Shown: positions 11,881-22,849 of the stretch, piece by piece
How positions within the stretch are numbered: position 1 is the first letter of the stretch
Layout of the letters: each line of letters begins with the position of its first letter
From: Sycon ciliatum
Lineage: Eukaryota > Porifera > Calcarea > Leucosolenida > Sycettidae
DNA length: 64,000 bases
Direction: 5' to 3'
Assembly: GCF_964019385.1 (NCBI RefSeq)
Contig: NC_088649.1
Span: 22,350,435 to 22,414,434, forward strand
Program-made: the position numbers and the translations under genes
The notes under the pieces: generated by a model
Told to the model about the DNA's origin: nothing
Databases searched by the model: none
Seen by the model: the letters and a program-made list of their open reading frames with translations, nothing else

Positions 11881-13074
11881 ATGCTGCCCGAACGAATTCC
11901 AAAGGAACAGAAAGACAATGGATCGAGGCAACTTGAGTCGAACCTTGTTCTTCCAACCGTTGTCACCATAATGCTACCACTGATGTTGGTGATGCTTAGT
12001 GTGAATGTCGATACTGCTGATTATGGAGTTATGCCTGCTGCTGAGTGGGACGCATCGGTGTGCTGGGCGAAACGTACCAATGCGCAAGCGGGTACGATGA
12101 GAAAGTTCTGCAGCTGGAATGATATACGGCAGAGCATGTTCTGCATTACAATGGAAGCTATACAGTCTGAAAAAAACGCCTGCAAGTCAGTCTGGGCAGA
12201 GAGCCCATTACTCGTGAAATTTTACTGCATCGCGGTGGGGGTGTTTACGTTGAATTTCGAGAAGCATAGGGGGCACTATTTACGGTCAACAAATCTTAGC
12301 TTCGCAACTTGTCATGAGCGTGCAAGCTATCACGCAGAACGTCTCATTTCGTTGTGCTCGTTGAAGGCGAAAGTGTCCCATGTTTACTGTTCGAATGGAG
12401 CCGGTTGCAGTATTTCACGTCATGTTAAATGTCGTCACCATCTTGAACGAAAAGTGGTCCTTTTTCTACTTGCGCATCCGCCATCTGCTGACGGCAATGA
12501 TCGCTACCTCTTCAAAGCGTATCCACTGGACGCGACGAGTGCAGGACGACTCTGGGGATGTTGGGAACAGGAGTTGAGAGGAGAAAGCCATACAATATAC
12601 AAGCCTGGTACGTGGGACATCGATTCGACATGCGTTGACACTCTGAAAGATTTAGGTTCGAGGGTCGCTACATATGTGGTTTTGGATATGCTGCAACACT
12701 GCCTTTTTCGTCTTCAAAGGGTACGTCAGCGACTTTGGATAAGGAAGCGATTGAATATTCTAGCGGCTACTTTTCTACATCAGTTGACCAGCCTTGGTGG
12801 AGATGCTCTCCTGCAGCATTATGTGTATCCAGTCTTTGAACGTTTCAAGCGGACTGCTCTCCTGAGGTCACAAGCAGCTTCTAGAAATGTCATCGTCTCT
12901 TGCAGTGGACTACGTGGAAAACGCACACATGTGTACAGCACTGTTTTGCGCCTGCTGAGGCTGGTTATTGTGCACGAAATTACTACCGTGAAATACAAAC
13001 TGCCGCGTTTAGCTTTTGTGATTCTCTCCACTCTGAACACTTTTCTGCCGTGCGCCGTGCATAGGCTTTTGTGA
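11881..13074 (+). CDS. Secreted cysteine-rich CW-WD family protein, copy C (intact)
   Basis: An uninterrupted frame of 397 codons, family not recognised. The N-terminus has a polar stretch and then a hydrophobic segment at about residues 22-43, so it is either a signal peptide with a long n-region or a signal anchor. An internal ATG at 11971 would give a 367-residue form with a standard signal peptide. Cysteines lie at 61, 77, 88, 101, 116, 144, 159, 170, 176 and 184. The signature follows as Cys227-Trp-Glu, Trp245-Asp-Ile-Asp and Cys251-Val-Asp. The C-terminal block has Val-Ser-Cys-Ser-Gly-Leu-Arg-Gly. The predicted character is largely helical, with many basic residues. The upstream ATG is preferred because of TATA spacing and because copy D has only that one. 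It is the sole intact member of its subfamily here. Function is unknown. Confidence 0.88.
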   Translation: MLPERIPKEQKDNGSRQLESNLVLPTVVTIMLPLMLVMLSVNVDTADYGVMPAAEWDASVCWAKRTNAQAGTMRKFCSWNDIRQSMFCITMEAIQSEKNACKSVWAESPLLVKFYCIAVGVFTLNFEKHRGHYLRSTNLSFATCHERASYHAERLISLCSLKAKVSHVYCSNGAGCSISRHVKCRHHLERKVVLFLLAHPPSADGNDRYLFKAYPLDATSAGRLWGCWEQELRGESHTIYKPGTWDIDSTCVDTLKDLGSRVATYVVLDMLQHCLFRLQRVRQRLWIRKRLNILAATFLHQLTSLGGDALLQHYVYPVFERFKRTALLRSQAASRNVIVSCSGLRGKRTHVYSTVLRLLRLVIVHEITTVKYKLPRLAFVILSTLNTFLPCAVHRLL

Positions 13075-14150
13075 TCTCGTGTAATACCAATTTAAGCATT
13101 CATCTTTAGATTTATCCTAATGCTGACACAGTTTAGCATTTTGTTCTTAGGTTGTAGGCCCATTGGTAGGTTCTATAAGGATCCTAGTGTGTTCTTTTGT
13201 GGTATAGTACATGTGCCCTATTTTGATAGTCTAATTTACCTTGAGGGGTTGCTTTTTTTGTGCCGTTGCTGTTCTTGGCTTCTGTTCGTCCGTTTTACTC
13301 TGTTTTAGTTTATAGTTTGCAAATAGGCTACTTTAAATACGGTATATCGTCACATTTCATATCACCCATGTCTGTATATCTTATCTTTGCTATTATCAAA
13401 CCTTTTGTTTCCCCTTATATTTCTCCTTTGAGCCCAAGCGATACATTAAAGTCATGCGAGAATGTCAATACACCATTACAGCAAAGCCTGTTTTTAGGTG
13501 CATTGCACGTTAGTGTATAGTCGCACATGACGAAACCGCTAAGCCTTATGGCGTATTCATGTAGATGTATATGTGTACGACTCCAGTTATGATGTAACAA
13601 GTGGGGACGTGATTACTGACTAGCAGAGGATATCACATTGAATCATGTATGGCTTTCCGTCCAGCAATGTGAAAGTGGCATCGTATTTAGAGCCGACCAG
13701 GATTCGTTTTGCAGTGGGTGTACCTGATAGTAGCAGACGAAAACGGCCCTTTGAACTGACTTGAACAGAAAAGAACAGCCTGTACTATCTAGCATTCATT
13801 TGCTCTTATTTCGCTTCCCAAAAAAAGACAAAAAAGGCTTCACTCTGGCGAAATCGCCGACACTCTGCCCGTGGGCACGGGGTACTGCAAGACTTGATTC
13901 AACTGCGGCACGTTTCCTTCTCAATTCCTGAGGATACCGCACGTTTCTCGATGTGATTTTTACTGATTTCCTTAATTAATAAATACGTTTAATTATGGCA
14001 TAATACGTTGTTGTGCGTTGATGTGATTCATTCAGCCTGTTTTTTTGTGTATTTGTTCTCTAAACTAAGATAATTGTGATACACACACCCCGCAAATCAC
14101 GATTAAGCATAGATTATAAAACACGCATGTACACTTCCTGTTCCAGTGGA
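13075..14150. other. 3' flank of copy C with the empty site of the LTR element
   Basis: No gene is seen. The first 400 bases match the 3' flanks of copies D and E. Bases 13730-13960 match the sequence on both sides of the LTR retrotransposon at 51839-57253, with the target word CTGCC once at 13864-13868. A run AAAAAAAGACAAAAAAG lies near 13820. Confidence 0.75.
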
Positions 14151-14870
14151 TGTTCTTGCATGGTAATTACAGACTCTTGTACAAACACGTTAGGGACACG
14201 CACATCCAACATTGTCGCCGCATAGCAAACTCATTTGCGACCGACCTCTGCTCCCTACTAGAGAGCAGATGCGCATCTGTTATTCCGATGTTCACCAACG
14301 TCACTAGAGGGTGTATCAACACGTATGCGAGTACGAATACGTGGTTGTCTTCTGCACTCGGAGCAACTTCCTGTACGAGCCTGGGTCAGTTCATTCGACA
14401 TGGCCCACAAGTCCTTTCTTTTTTGATTTCGCATCAATACTTGACGAGAGTCGTGGAGATTTATTCAAAAAGATTTTGATTTGAGAAGGGGGATAAAGTC
14501 CTAAGTCGTCCTGTTGATTTTGTTCTCCTTTGGAAAATGGCGACAATATCATGGATGAGGAGGACAGTTTGTTCGTACTTCACTTAGAAATAGATGATGA
14601 GGAAAGAAGGGGATGTGCATGATTTGGTGACGTTCCTTGGGCTTATTTTAGACAGGCCTATCCTAGCTAAATGCGCCGAACTGGTTCGGCTTTCTCTACA
14701 ACACGCTCTAGACAAGATGCGATGGATCTTAGCGCACCATATCAATGCAGGGAAATTTCTAGCGAGAATCGACTATGCACACTATTGACGTGCACTGAAT
14801 TATTTCTTTTACTAAGGGTGGGCTAGTTGCAAAAATTGAAACGCAATGAACTTCTACTTGCCCAAGAAAT
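14150..14870 (+). other. Partial third copy of the upstream flank
   Basis: Bases 14150-14860 resemble 9270-9845 in the same orientation, for example AGGTTGATTTGAGAAGGG against AGATTTTGATTTGAGAAGGG. It stops abruptly where the inverted copy F begins near 14880, which marks the palindrome breakpoint. I see no gene. Confidence 0.65.
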
Positions 14871-14882
14871 ATCTCCCGAGAA

Positions 14883-15660
14883 GCATCTCCACCACGACTG
14901 GTCAACTCATGTAGAAAAGTAGCAGGAAGACTTTTAAATCCCTTCCTGACCCCACTTCGTTGACCTGCCCTTTCGAGACGAAAAAGCCAGTGTTGCAGCA
15001 CATCCACAAGGACAGATTTAGCGACTCTCGAACCTAAATCTTTCAGAGTGTCGACGCATGTAGAATCGATGTACCACCTTCCATGCGTGTATAGGGTATG
15101 ACTCTGGTCTTTCAACTCCTGTTCCCAACATCCGATTCCGTGAAATGCCGCAGCCAGCTCCATTCGTGCAGTAAAGATGGGACACTGTGGACTTCAATGG
15201 GCATAGCGAAATGAAACGTTCATGACAAGTTGCGAAGCTTAAATTAGTTGACCGCAAAAAGGGCCCCCAATGTCTCTCCAAATTCAACGCAAACATCCCT
15301 ACACCGATGCAGTAAAATTTCACAAGCATTGGGCTGTCCGCCCAGACTGACTTGCAGGCGTGTATTTCGGACTGTGTAGCTTTCATTGTAAAAGCAGAAC
15401 GTGCTCTGTCGGATATCATTCCAGTTGCAGATCTTTCTCATCGTACCCGCTTTCACATTGGTCCGTATCGCCCAGCACACCGATGCGTCCCACTCAACAG
15501 CAGGCATAACTCCAGAATCAGCAGTCTCGACATTCACACTAAGCATCACAAACATCAACGGTAGCATTATGGTGAAAACGGGTGGAAGAACAAGGTTCGA
15601 GTCAAGTCGCTTCGATCTTCGATCGTCTTTCTGTTTGTTTGGAATTCGTTAGGGCAACAT
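14883..15660 (-). pseudogene. CW-WD family copy F, truncated and frameshifted
   Basis: The frame can be followed from the ATG at 15660, which meets a TAA at its fourth codon, or from the internal ATG at 15567. It runs into a frameshift near 15390 and a deletion of about 45 codons before the signature. The signature then appears at about 15130-15050 with Cys-Trp-Glu and the invariant spacing, although the Asp after the second Trp is Tyr. The gene ends abruptly at about 14883, short of the C-terminal block. It is the inverted counterpart of copy C. Confidence 0.9.
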
Positions 15661-17296
15661 GTTTCATTCCAGTTTCCGTAGAAAACAGAAAATAAAGTTG
15701 TATGCATTATGAACGGGAACGAAAAGGAATATTCCGCCCCCCCCCCCCCCCCCAGAGGATGGATGATCGTTCTTTATACCAATCTATTTTGCGCAGTTGA
15801 CTCAGCCTTCGACAAACGGTAGATGGTCCTATGTTTGGGCCACTACGTCTTCCACGTTCGCTAAGCGTGATGTAGGTGCACTCTGTGGAGCTATGCGATA
15901 TCCATCATTATTCTTATATTCCAGATGATCACGTCTCCTGTGCCTTTGTCTATTTAGTGTCCACGACTGTGTCAGTCAGCATCAGCATACTGATACACTT
16001 CAATGAAGAATTACCTATATCATTATAATAAGCAACGAACGAATTTGTATATTCCCGTAGTCAGTGCAATTAGGCTTGAAAGAGAGCACATGGAAATATA
16101 AAAGACAGTGCAACGTCCTCTAACTTCTGTTGAATCAGTTCAGTAGGCGCCAGTACATACTGGCTACTTGAACAAGTACACAACGGTATACAAGTACAAT
16201 CATCCAGATGTAGGTGGTCAGTGCCAGAACATTCCTGCATTACTCTCTATGCAGTTCGGTCTTGTCTAGGTCTTATGTCAATTCCGTTGTCTTTCCACCC
16301 TGGCTAGTTGGGAGTGATAATTATATTGAAAGAAACACATTCAGCTGCAATACGGCTTTTGATCGCAGGCATGGCATGTTTGCATTCATTGAACACTTTA
16401 GTAGTCGTCAGAAGACAATCGAAGTGAGTACAGTCAAAAAAACTGAGTACACTGAATCTTAATCCATAAGTTTGAGGGAATTTAATTAATACAGAGAAAG
16501 TCTGAAGTGAAATTTGATGGTGCCAGTCAGTTTGCTCCTCAGATCTTATGGGGGGTGACACGGTCATTAATTCCAGGTGCAGTCATCTAACTCGGGACCA
16601 TCCCTCATTTGGAGCTTTCGATTACGAACATTTTGGTCCATTCTAGAATTTATTATAGTGGATGCATCGTTCGCGTACAGAAATTCCTTTCTCAATTCCA
16701 ATTCCGTCAATTCTGACCAGAGCGGAATTGATAATTCCATGAATTGACGCTCTCGACGTAAACGCCGTGCTACGTCGACCCGCCAGCGAGGGTTTACAGG
16801 ATCCCAGGGGATCCCCTTACACGAATTTTACGTGTATTCTTTCGTTGACATGGCCGTACTGCTTTCATTATGTTCATTCCAAAATTATACAACCTAGGCC
16901 CAAATGTGTAATCAAAAGCGCCCATTGTCAGCGATGCCCTGCCGTGAAATCATGTTGACAGCTCGGCCTGTAGATTGCGAAACAAGAAAAATAAGTATTT
17001 TGCATTCCAGATCAAAGCCAAATGTCAGCAAATTGTCAATTTCACTTCTAGCATGTAGCTAATTAGCACCAAATCAAATTAGAATGACTACAGTGTACAA
17101 ATTCAACACAGGGCACACGCTTCTTGGGATAGGAATACCAGCACGTCTTGCAGGAACGAGGTTGTATGCATGTTCACTAGACAGTTAGCCATCCAAGCGC
17201 AGACATGTCGCCACTATGGCGGAACAGTGCGACGCCGTGGGTGCACTGTCGTGCGCATACAAACTTCTACTAAGCAGGTCAACTAAATTTGCAGCG
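15661..17296 (-). other. Upstream flank of copy F, right arm of the palindrome (part 1)
   Basis: The sequence is the reverse-complement counterpart of 9960-11870. A TATAAAG word lies at 15778-15772, next to a run of 17 C at 15737-15753. No gene is seen. An 82-codon open frame at 16214-16462 has no counterpart kept open in the other arm. Confidence 0.7.
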
Positions 17297-17700
17297 CATG
17301 TCACCACCCTGGAGGATATGTTTAACATTAATCATCTTTGTCCGTCGTTGTCTGTTCTCCCGAGCTAGCTCCCTCTTCACCAGCGTCTTCGTGAGAGATA
17401 CTGGTGACCGCACTCGGGGAGCAGCACATCACCTCGTTCGAGTACCATTTTGGCCTGGTCCTGCGGATCAAGCGACCATGCCGTTCATCGGCGCAGTCCT
17501 GTGGAACCAGTTTCCGCCTGATCTCCGTTCCGAGGCCAGCCACCTTCAGTTCTGTGCCCTGCTAAAAGCGCATCATGGCTCCGTTTAAATACTTTTCGGC
17601 TAGTGTGTTTCTGTGGTATAGCGGACTGAAGAATAGTAAGCGTGTTTTGCAATAATATATGTATGAAGCTATTTTGTAAAATGAATTTGAAGACACCACT
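17297..17700 (+). mobile_element. Non-LTR retrotransposon C-terminal fragment
   Basis: Bases 17289-17588 encode a frame ending Leu-Trp-Asn-Gln-Phe-Pro, then a short helical tail. This is the pattern seen at the C-terminus of Jockey/CR1-like reverse transcriptase proteins, here cut off at its 5' side. The forward arm of the palindrome at 9868-9958 lacks it, so it arrived after the duplication or replaced about 90 bases. Confidence 0.6.
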
Positions 17701-17710
17701 GCAGCTGTAC

Positions 17711-18042
17711 TTATGGTTGATAATAATGGGTCTCCGTGTGAAGACATCCAAGAAGAAGATTGCCTGATGAGTCCAGCGGGGACGAAACGTACGTCGCAAT
17801 CGAGCTATGTCGTTGCTGTGTCATCTGCTATGTGCCATGCACTACTTGATGTACCAGCCTGCTATGCCGGATACCGCCAACCATGCATCGACCAGGCGCC
17901 AGGCGCGAACTGATGGTGGTGGTGGTGAGAAGGAGAGCTCTGTGCCAGAACTGTGCAGCCTAGAGAGCGTGTGTGGGCAGGCGTGTGTTTACCGCCATAT
18001 TGCCAGGTGTGTCTTTACCACCATTATTATCAACCATAAGCT
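17711..18042. repeat. Inverted repeat around the hammerhead motif
   Basis: CTTATGGTTGATAATAATGG near 17710-17730 is matched by its reverse complement near 18021-18041. The hammerhead motif at 17758-17801 lies between the arms, which recalls the inverted terminal repeats of Penelope-like elements. No coding frame is recognised up to 18418; a short AAACAAACAAACAA tail is near 18378. Confidence 0.6.
17758..17801 (+). ncRNA. Type I hammerhead ribozyme motif, well preserved
   Basis: Stem I is GATTGC at 17758-17763 pairing with GCAATC at 17796-17801. The core CTGATGA follows at 17764-17770. Stem II is GTCC and GGAC around the loop AGCGG. Then comes GAA and a self-complementary ACGTACGT as a loopless stem III, and the cleavage site after C17795. 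Very short stem III is a known feature of hammerheads in Penelope-like elements, which work as dimers. All core bases are present. Confidence 0.85.
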
Positions 18043-18418
18043 ATTTTGTATAATAAATAAAAGTATGTTTCCATTCCGTTTTTGCTTTGGTGTAGCCCTG
18101 AGGTTGATTTGCTTATTTATTTCTACCCTTCCTCTCTCCGTTCTTCTGTCCCCCCCCCCCTCTCTCATTCCTTCTGTCGTCCACATGTAACAAAGGAGAC
18201 GAAATCGCCTGTTTGTGGTGCGACGTTAAATATACTTCTACAACAACAACAACGTGTGAGTGACGTTATTGTTGCTTTTAGTTTCTGAGAAAAGATATTA
18301 TTATCATAGGTAGGAGTGTTACCACCCTCATGATATCATGTAATTAGGCAAATTTGCCTGTTTGTTCTTCGACTCTAAATAAACAAACAAACAATGAATA
18401 TAAAGAAACGAGCTACAG

Positions 18419-19640
18419 CCATTGGTGTCGCGGGTCCTTAGTAATCCATTTCCTTTCAGTTTGAAGCAACTAGTTCACCCCTAGTAAACCAAAGAAGTAA
18501 ATGCACGTCAATAGTGTGCAGAGTTTATGTTGGCTAGCTATTTCCTTTCAATTCTGAACTTTCAACGCGGCGCTAACGTGCATGCCAACAGGAGTTCGGA
18601 TTTTTGTACAGGTTTGTTGTAGAGGAAATCGAAACAACTCGGCGTATTCGGCTAAGCTTGTCTAAAACAAGGGGAGAAAACGGCCCCTTAACACGCACAC
18701 ACCTGACATTTCTCATCATGTAGTGGCTACAAAAGTAAGAACATTTTCTCCTTACCCTTGAGCTAGTCCCCGTATGCTATAAGATGGACACGAGCCTTGG
18801 ACATACTCCGACAAAAGACGACCACAGTAAAACTTTGGACTTCAATTCTCAAATCAATCTATTTTTGAATAAATCTGGACGACTTTCTTCAAAAAAAGCG
18901 AATTGAAATCAATATTTAAGATGGGTATGCCCACATCGAATCCACTGCCCCTGACTCGTACAGAGTGAGCTCCGATCGCGGCTCGAACTCCAGCAGAGGA
19001 GCCCGCCACGTATTCGCTTACGGGTTGCTAAAACTATCTAGCGACTTTGTTGATTATCGCAGTTACGCTTCTGTTCTTTGCTAGGGCACACAGGTCGGTC
19101 CCAAAAGCCTTCGCGAAGCGGCGTCAAAGTTGGATGTGTGTGCTTGAGCGTTCTTGGACAAGAGTCTGTGCTCACCATTATATTTTTAACTAGTTGTACA
19201 GGAATATCGAAGTCTACATGACCCTACTGTAATCTTTTCCAGAACGGGATCTTTGGTTTGTGTGTGTATACCATTTCACCCTGCGTCTCCGGAACACGTT
19301 CAAACTGTTACAAATAGACAGAATGAAACACACACGCACAGGAATACCCAAACCTACATGAATATATTCTAATCTACTCCAGAACGAGATCTCAAGTTTG
19401 TGTGTGTATATTATTTCAATCTGTGTTTCCGGAACACGTTCAAACAGGTACACACAGACAAAGAAACACACATAGTAACGTAAAACGCAGTAGTTTAACA
19501 AATTGAGAAATGAGTCGCCTAGTTATTAAAATACAGTTATTCAAAATGAGGGCACCCTTTTCAATCACGTCCGCACCTTTTCAATCCAAATTTCCATTGC
19601 CAGCGATCAAGTTGAGAAACGTGCAATATTGAAATAAATT
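18419..19640 (-). other. Right arm of the palindrome (part 2)
   Basis: This is the reverse-complement counterpart of 8790-9866, ending beside copy B. Words such as CAGTAGTTTAACAAATTGAG and the CACACA segments at 19260-19470 have inverted partners at 8930-9190. There is no gene. Confidence 0.7.
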
Positions 19641-19795
19641 GCGCAAGAAACGTGCTGATGTTCAATCAAGTCTTGTAGAAATTCGTGCACACAGACAGGG
19701 GCCAACGATATTGACTTTCGGAGGCCTTTCTTGTCACGCGCCTATCCTATTTTTTCCGATGAGTCGAAGCAAATATGCTGCCACTGTGTGCCAGA

Positions 19796-19803
19796 TATAT
19801 AGG
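19796..19803 (+). promoter_or_regulatory. TATA box of copy B
   Basis: TATATAGG lies 83 bases before the ATG at 19879. The spacing agrees with copies A, I and J, which helps choose that ATG over an in-frame one upstream of the box. Confidence 0.65.
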
Positions 19804-19878
19804 CCGAGCGCTGTGCTTATGAAGTCAGTTCGACACCATCAAGAAGTTGTCGCTTGCACAATTGGCAAGACATTGATT

Positions 19879-21027
19879 ATGTTGGCCACTGTGTATTATT
19901 TGCTGCTCGTATCGAGTATATCTGGATGTGTATGGTCGGGTAACGTTAGCGACAGCGGAACCAGAATGGATTCCCCAGCACTTCAACAAACGGATGAGTG
20001 GACCAAGCGTTTGTGTAGCGTTCTAAAGCACTCTGCAGCCCGCACACTGCCAAACAAACCTTGCTCGGTCAAGGACGTAGGAGACGACATTATGATTCTC
20101 CTTGTCATAGTAATGCGCAGGGAGCTGGCCGACTGTCCGAAAATATATGAACCGAAGAGGACCTGGCAGAAGAATATCTGGTGTACTATACTGGTGATGA
20201 GCATCTTCCAATTTAAAAATCTAGAACATAAATACCTTAGCCAAGCAGCGCGCGACAACGTTCATCGTCTGGTGAAATCAAGTCAGAGTCAAAATGCCAC
20301 CGTTCACCATTCCCGCAACATAATTGAAAAGTGCAACCTGGAGCAAGCGTCCTCTAACCTTTACTGTGGAATCTCCAGTGGCCCATCAGACTGCAAGTTA
20401 TTTTTTATGTGTAAGATGCTCTTGTTCTTCCTCACCCATCCGCCGACACGAGGCAAAACATCTATTCAAGTTGACCAGACTAACTTAGGATGCTGGGAAC
20501 CTGAGCTGGAAGGAGCACGTCAACTCCTAGCAAAGCCGGGCAAATGGGATATGGACGACAAGTGCGTTGATACGCTTAAGGACATCGCGTTAAACCTGTT
20601 CACCGTAATCATTCTACAAGTTAACGGTGAGATAAGCAGACTCATTTTCGGCAGCGTAAGTAGAGACCTCGTCTCACATGGTGATCTTTTTTCCTATCTA
20701 CAGTCAAAAATGGTGTCCCTTATGTTCGAGCCAACTGTTCTTCAACGTTACGTCTACTCAACGTTTGAAGTCTTCAAGGCATTCGTTCGCCATAGAAACC
20801 AGCTGACGATATCAAGTAAAGTGTTGGCTTCGTGCCAGGGGATTCGTGGAACGAAATCAGTGATACTCAAGACGGTGCTAAAGCTGTTGCCATTGCCCAT
20901 GATGTTGCATATCACCACGCGCAAAGCCACCTTTTCGCGTTTGCCCTTCCCTATTTTGTCCTTAATCACCGCACTATCACCCTCTATCATCGAGCGGCTA
21001 ATGGGAGACTGGACAACAAGTCTTTAG
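19879..21027 (+). CDS. Secreted cysteine-rich CW-WD family protein, copy B (intact)
   Basis: 382 codons, function unknown. The frame is open from 19639, but the start at 19879 gives a clean signal peptide (hydrophobic residues about 2-14) and the family's TATA spacing. The closest relative here is copy A. Shared landmarks are Arg-Leu-Cys near residue 40, a cysteine pair about 16 residues apart, His-His-Ser-Arg-Asn-Ile-Ile-Glu before a Cys, and then the signature Gly-Cys-Trp-Glu-Pro-Glu with Trp-Asp-Met-Asp-Asp-Lys-Cys 18-24 residues later. The C-terminal block reads Ala-Ser-Cys-Gln-Gly-Ile-Arg-Gly. Length matches the family. No lesions are seen. Confidence 0.9.
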   Translation: MLATVYYLLLVSSISGCVWSGNVSDSGTRMDSPALQQTDEWTKRLCSVLKHSAARTLPNKPCSVKDVGDDIMILLVIVMRRELADCPKIYEPKRTWQKNIWCTILVMSIFQFKNLEHKYLSQAARDNVHRLVKSSQSQNATVHHSRNIIEKCNLEQASSNLYCGISSGPSDCKLFFMCKMLLFFLTHPPTRGKTSIQVDQTNLGCWEPELEGARQLLAKPGKWDMDDKCVDTLKDIALNLFTVIILQVNGEISRLIFGSVSRDLVSHGDLFSYLQSKMVSLMFEPTVLQRYVYSTFEVFKAFVRHRNQLTISSKVLASCQGIRGTKSVILKTVLKLLPLPMMLHITTRKATFSRLPFPILSLITALSPSIIERLMGDWTTSL

Positions 21028-21665
21028 TGCGTGTCATCGCCCAATTACAGCTCATTACCACATTCCTATTGTAGTAGCATCTACAACGAAACATGAATAA
21101 TTCATCTTCCAGAATATGGAACCACTGCCTATAAGGTTAGAATAACACCACGCGCAACGCGATCCATCCTCTTTTTTCAGTTATCTCACTATTACCCTCT
21201 TGGCTAGAGCGGGTATTATGAAACTGGTCAATCGGTCTGTATTCCGTGTCCTCACCTAAATTACTCTTTCGTAGTGTAATGTGATTTGCCCCTCAATATT
21301 CAAGTGCTTCCAAATCATAATTATCATCATCTGGTTTTCCAGTTTGCAAATCTCGATCTCTGTCTTTCTCTGTTGGCCTGGCTGACTGCCTGTGGTTCTG
21401 TCTGTCGCTCTATCTCTCTATCTCTCTCTTTCCTCCAAGTCTCTCCCAGTCTTTGTATGTCTCTTGCCAGGGAATTCTCGTATTCATTTTTCTTCCTCTC
21501 CATCTATAAGACGAATGGAGGACCAAGGAAGTAAAAGTAAAGTTACACTGTCCACTAGCACCACCAGAGTCCTTGGCTCTTCACCCGAGTCTAAATCCTC
21601 TACATCACACATACTTACGAGTGCTCTTGTAGCAGTTGAGCACGCTCATATGGGGTAGTGCATTC
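21028..21665. other. 3' flank of copy B, no gene
   Basis: It contains a CT-rich tract near 21400-21445 and nothing I recognise as a gene or element. Confidence 0.6.
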
Positions 21666-22000
21666 TAGGTCCATAAGCCCTTAACGGTGCAGTAAAATTT
21701 AACTAGCATTGGACTGTCCGCCCAGACCGACTTGCAGCCGTGTATTTCTGATCCCATAGCTTCGATTTTTACGGCAGTACGCGCCTTGCCGTACGCCTTC
21801 CCTTCGGGAACGGATACGATAATTTACTTTTTTACTTGACGCGCCTTGCTGGATATCATTCCAATTGCAGATCTTTCTCATCGTACAAGCTTGCAAATTT
21901 GTCCGCGCAGCCCCGTAACACTGGGTAGAAGCTTCTACCCAAGTCGACTCGACCGATTGTCTTTCTCGTTGTTTGCATCTCGTTCCAGCAGCATGTTTAT
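21666..22000 (-). pseudogene. CW-WD family copy G, N-terminal fragment
   Basis: On the minus strand this matches the first hundred or so codons of copy C: the start ATG near 21999, then Arg-Lys-Ile-Cys-Asn-Trp-Asn-Asp-Ile near 21870, and Leu-Gln-Val-Gly-Leu-Gly in a shifted frame. It breaks off near 21666 and carries a small SINE-tail insertion at 21790-21838. A TATAAAG word lies upstream at 22099-22093. The fragment is clearly dead. Confidence 0.85.
21779..21849 (+). mobile_element. 49-base SINE tail with an 11-base target duplication
   Basis: ACGCGCCTTGC occurs at 21779-21789 and again at 21839-21849. The 49 bases between them match the 3' tail of the SINE at 53911-54217, including CCCTTCGGGAACGGATACG and a (TTTAC) end. 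Copy F shows the site without it. This is a heavily 5'-truncated insertion. Confidence 0.85.
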
Positions 22001-22849
22001 TTCCGATTTTCGTATAAAAGAGAAAATAAAGTTTAATGTACTATGAGCCAGACGAAGGAGGCGAAATTCAACTCCAGAGGATGGATGATCATTCTTTATA
22101 CCAACATATTGGGCGCTGCTGACAAAGCCAAAAAGAAATGGCCAATTGTTCTATGTGTTCGCCACTACATCTTCCACGTACACTGAGCGTAGTTTAGCTG
22201 CATGCTGTGACATGTGTTCTCCGGTCGGGAGCACAGATCGGGAGCAAGGAGTTTGGCATGCAGCGAACACGTAGGATGTGCGTGCTTTATCGTGTTTGTA
22301 CAAGAGTATGTAAATACCATGAAAGGACATGCACTGGAACAGGAAGACTACTTAACTGTATTTTAATCTATTCTCGAACGTGAGGGTTTTCGGAACACAT
22401 ACATGCACACAAAGACGCAGACATAAAGAAACACATTCGCGCACAGCAGCGTAAGACACCACACGCAAACGAGATTAAAATTAAGAATGGAGTCGGTTAG
22501 TAATTGAAGAACACGTGAGAAAATGAGGCACTCCTTTCAATCGCGTCGGCAATTCTTCCTCCCAAATTTCCATTGTGAACAATGACATGTAGAAACGTGC
22601 AGTATCCTGAGGAATCGCGAAGGAAACGTGCTGAAGGTGATTCCAGTATTGCAGTACGTCGTGCACACGGGCAGAGGGTCAGCAATCTGGACTGACAAAA
22701 CCTTTTATGTCACGCTCCCATTATAATTTTCCGCTGAGTGGAAGCGAATATATGCTAGATATTACAGGTGGTTCTTTTCTCACAAAGTCGGGTCGTCACC
22801 ATTAACAAAGAGACGTTTGCGTCTGCGATTGTCACATGCACTGCAATAC
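22001..22849. other. Orphan upstream flank like that of copy B
   Basis: Bases 22330-22780 resemble 19280-19780 in the same orientation, down to AGGAAACGTGCTGA and the region just before the copy B promoter. No gene follows. This looks like a remnant of a lost B-like copy. Confidence 0.6.

Noticed and set aside
17807-18190. Open frame of 127 codons after the hammerhead motif
   Set aside because: Low-complexity ends, no start context or relatives; lies inside an inverted-repeat element.
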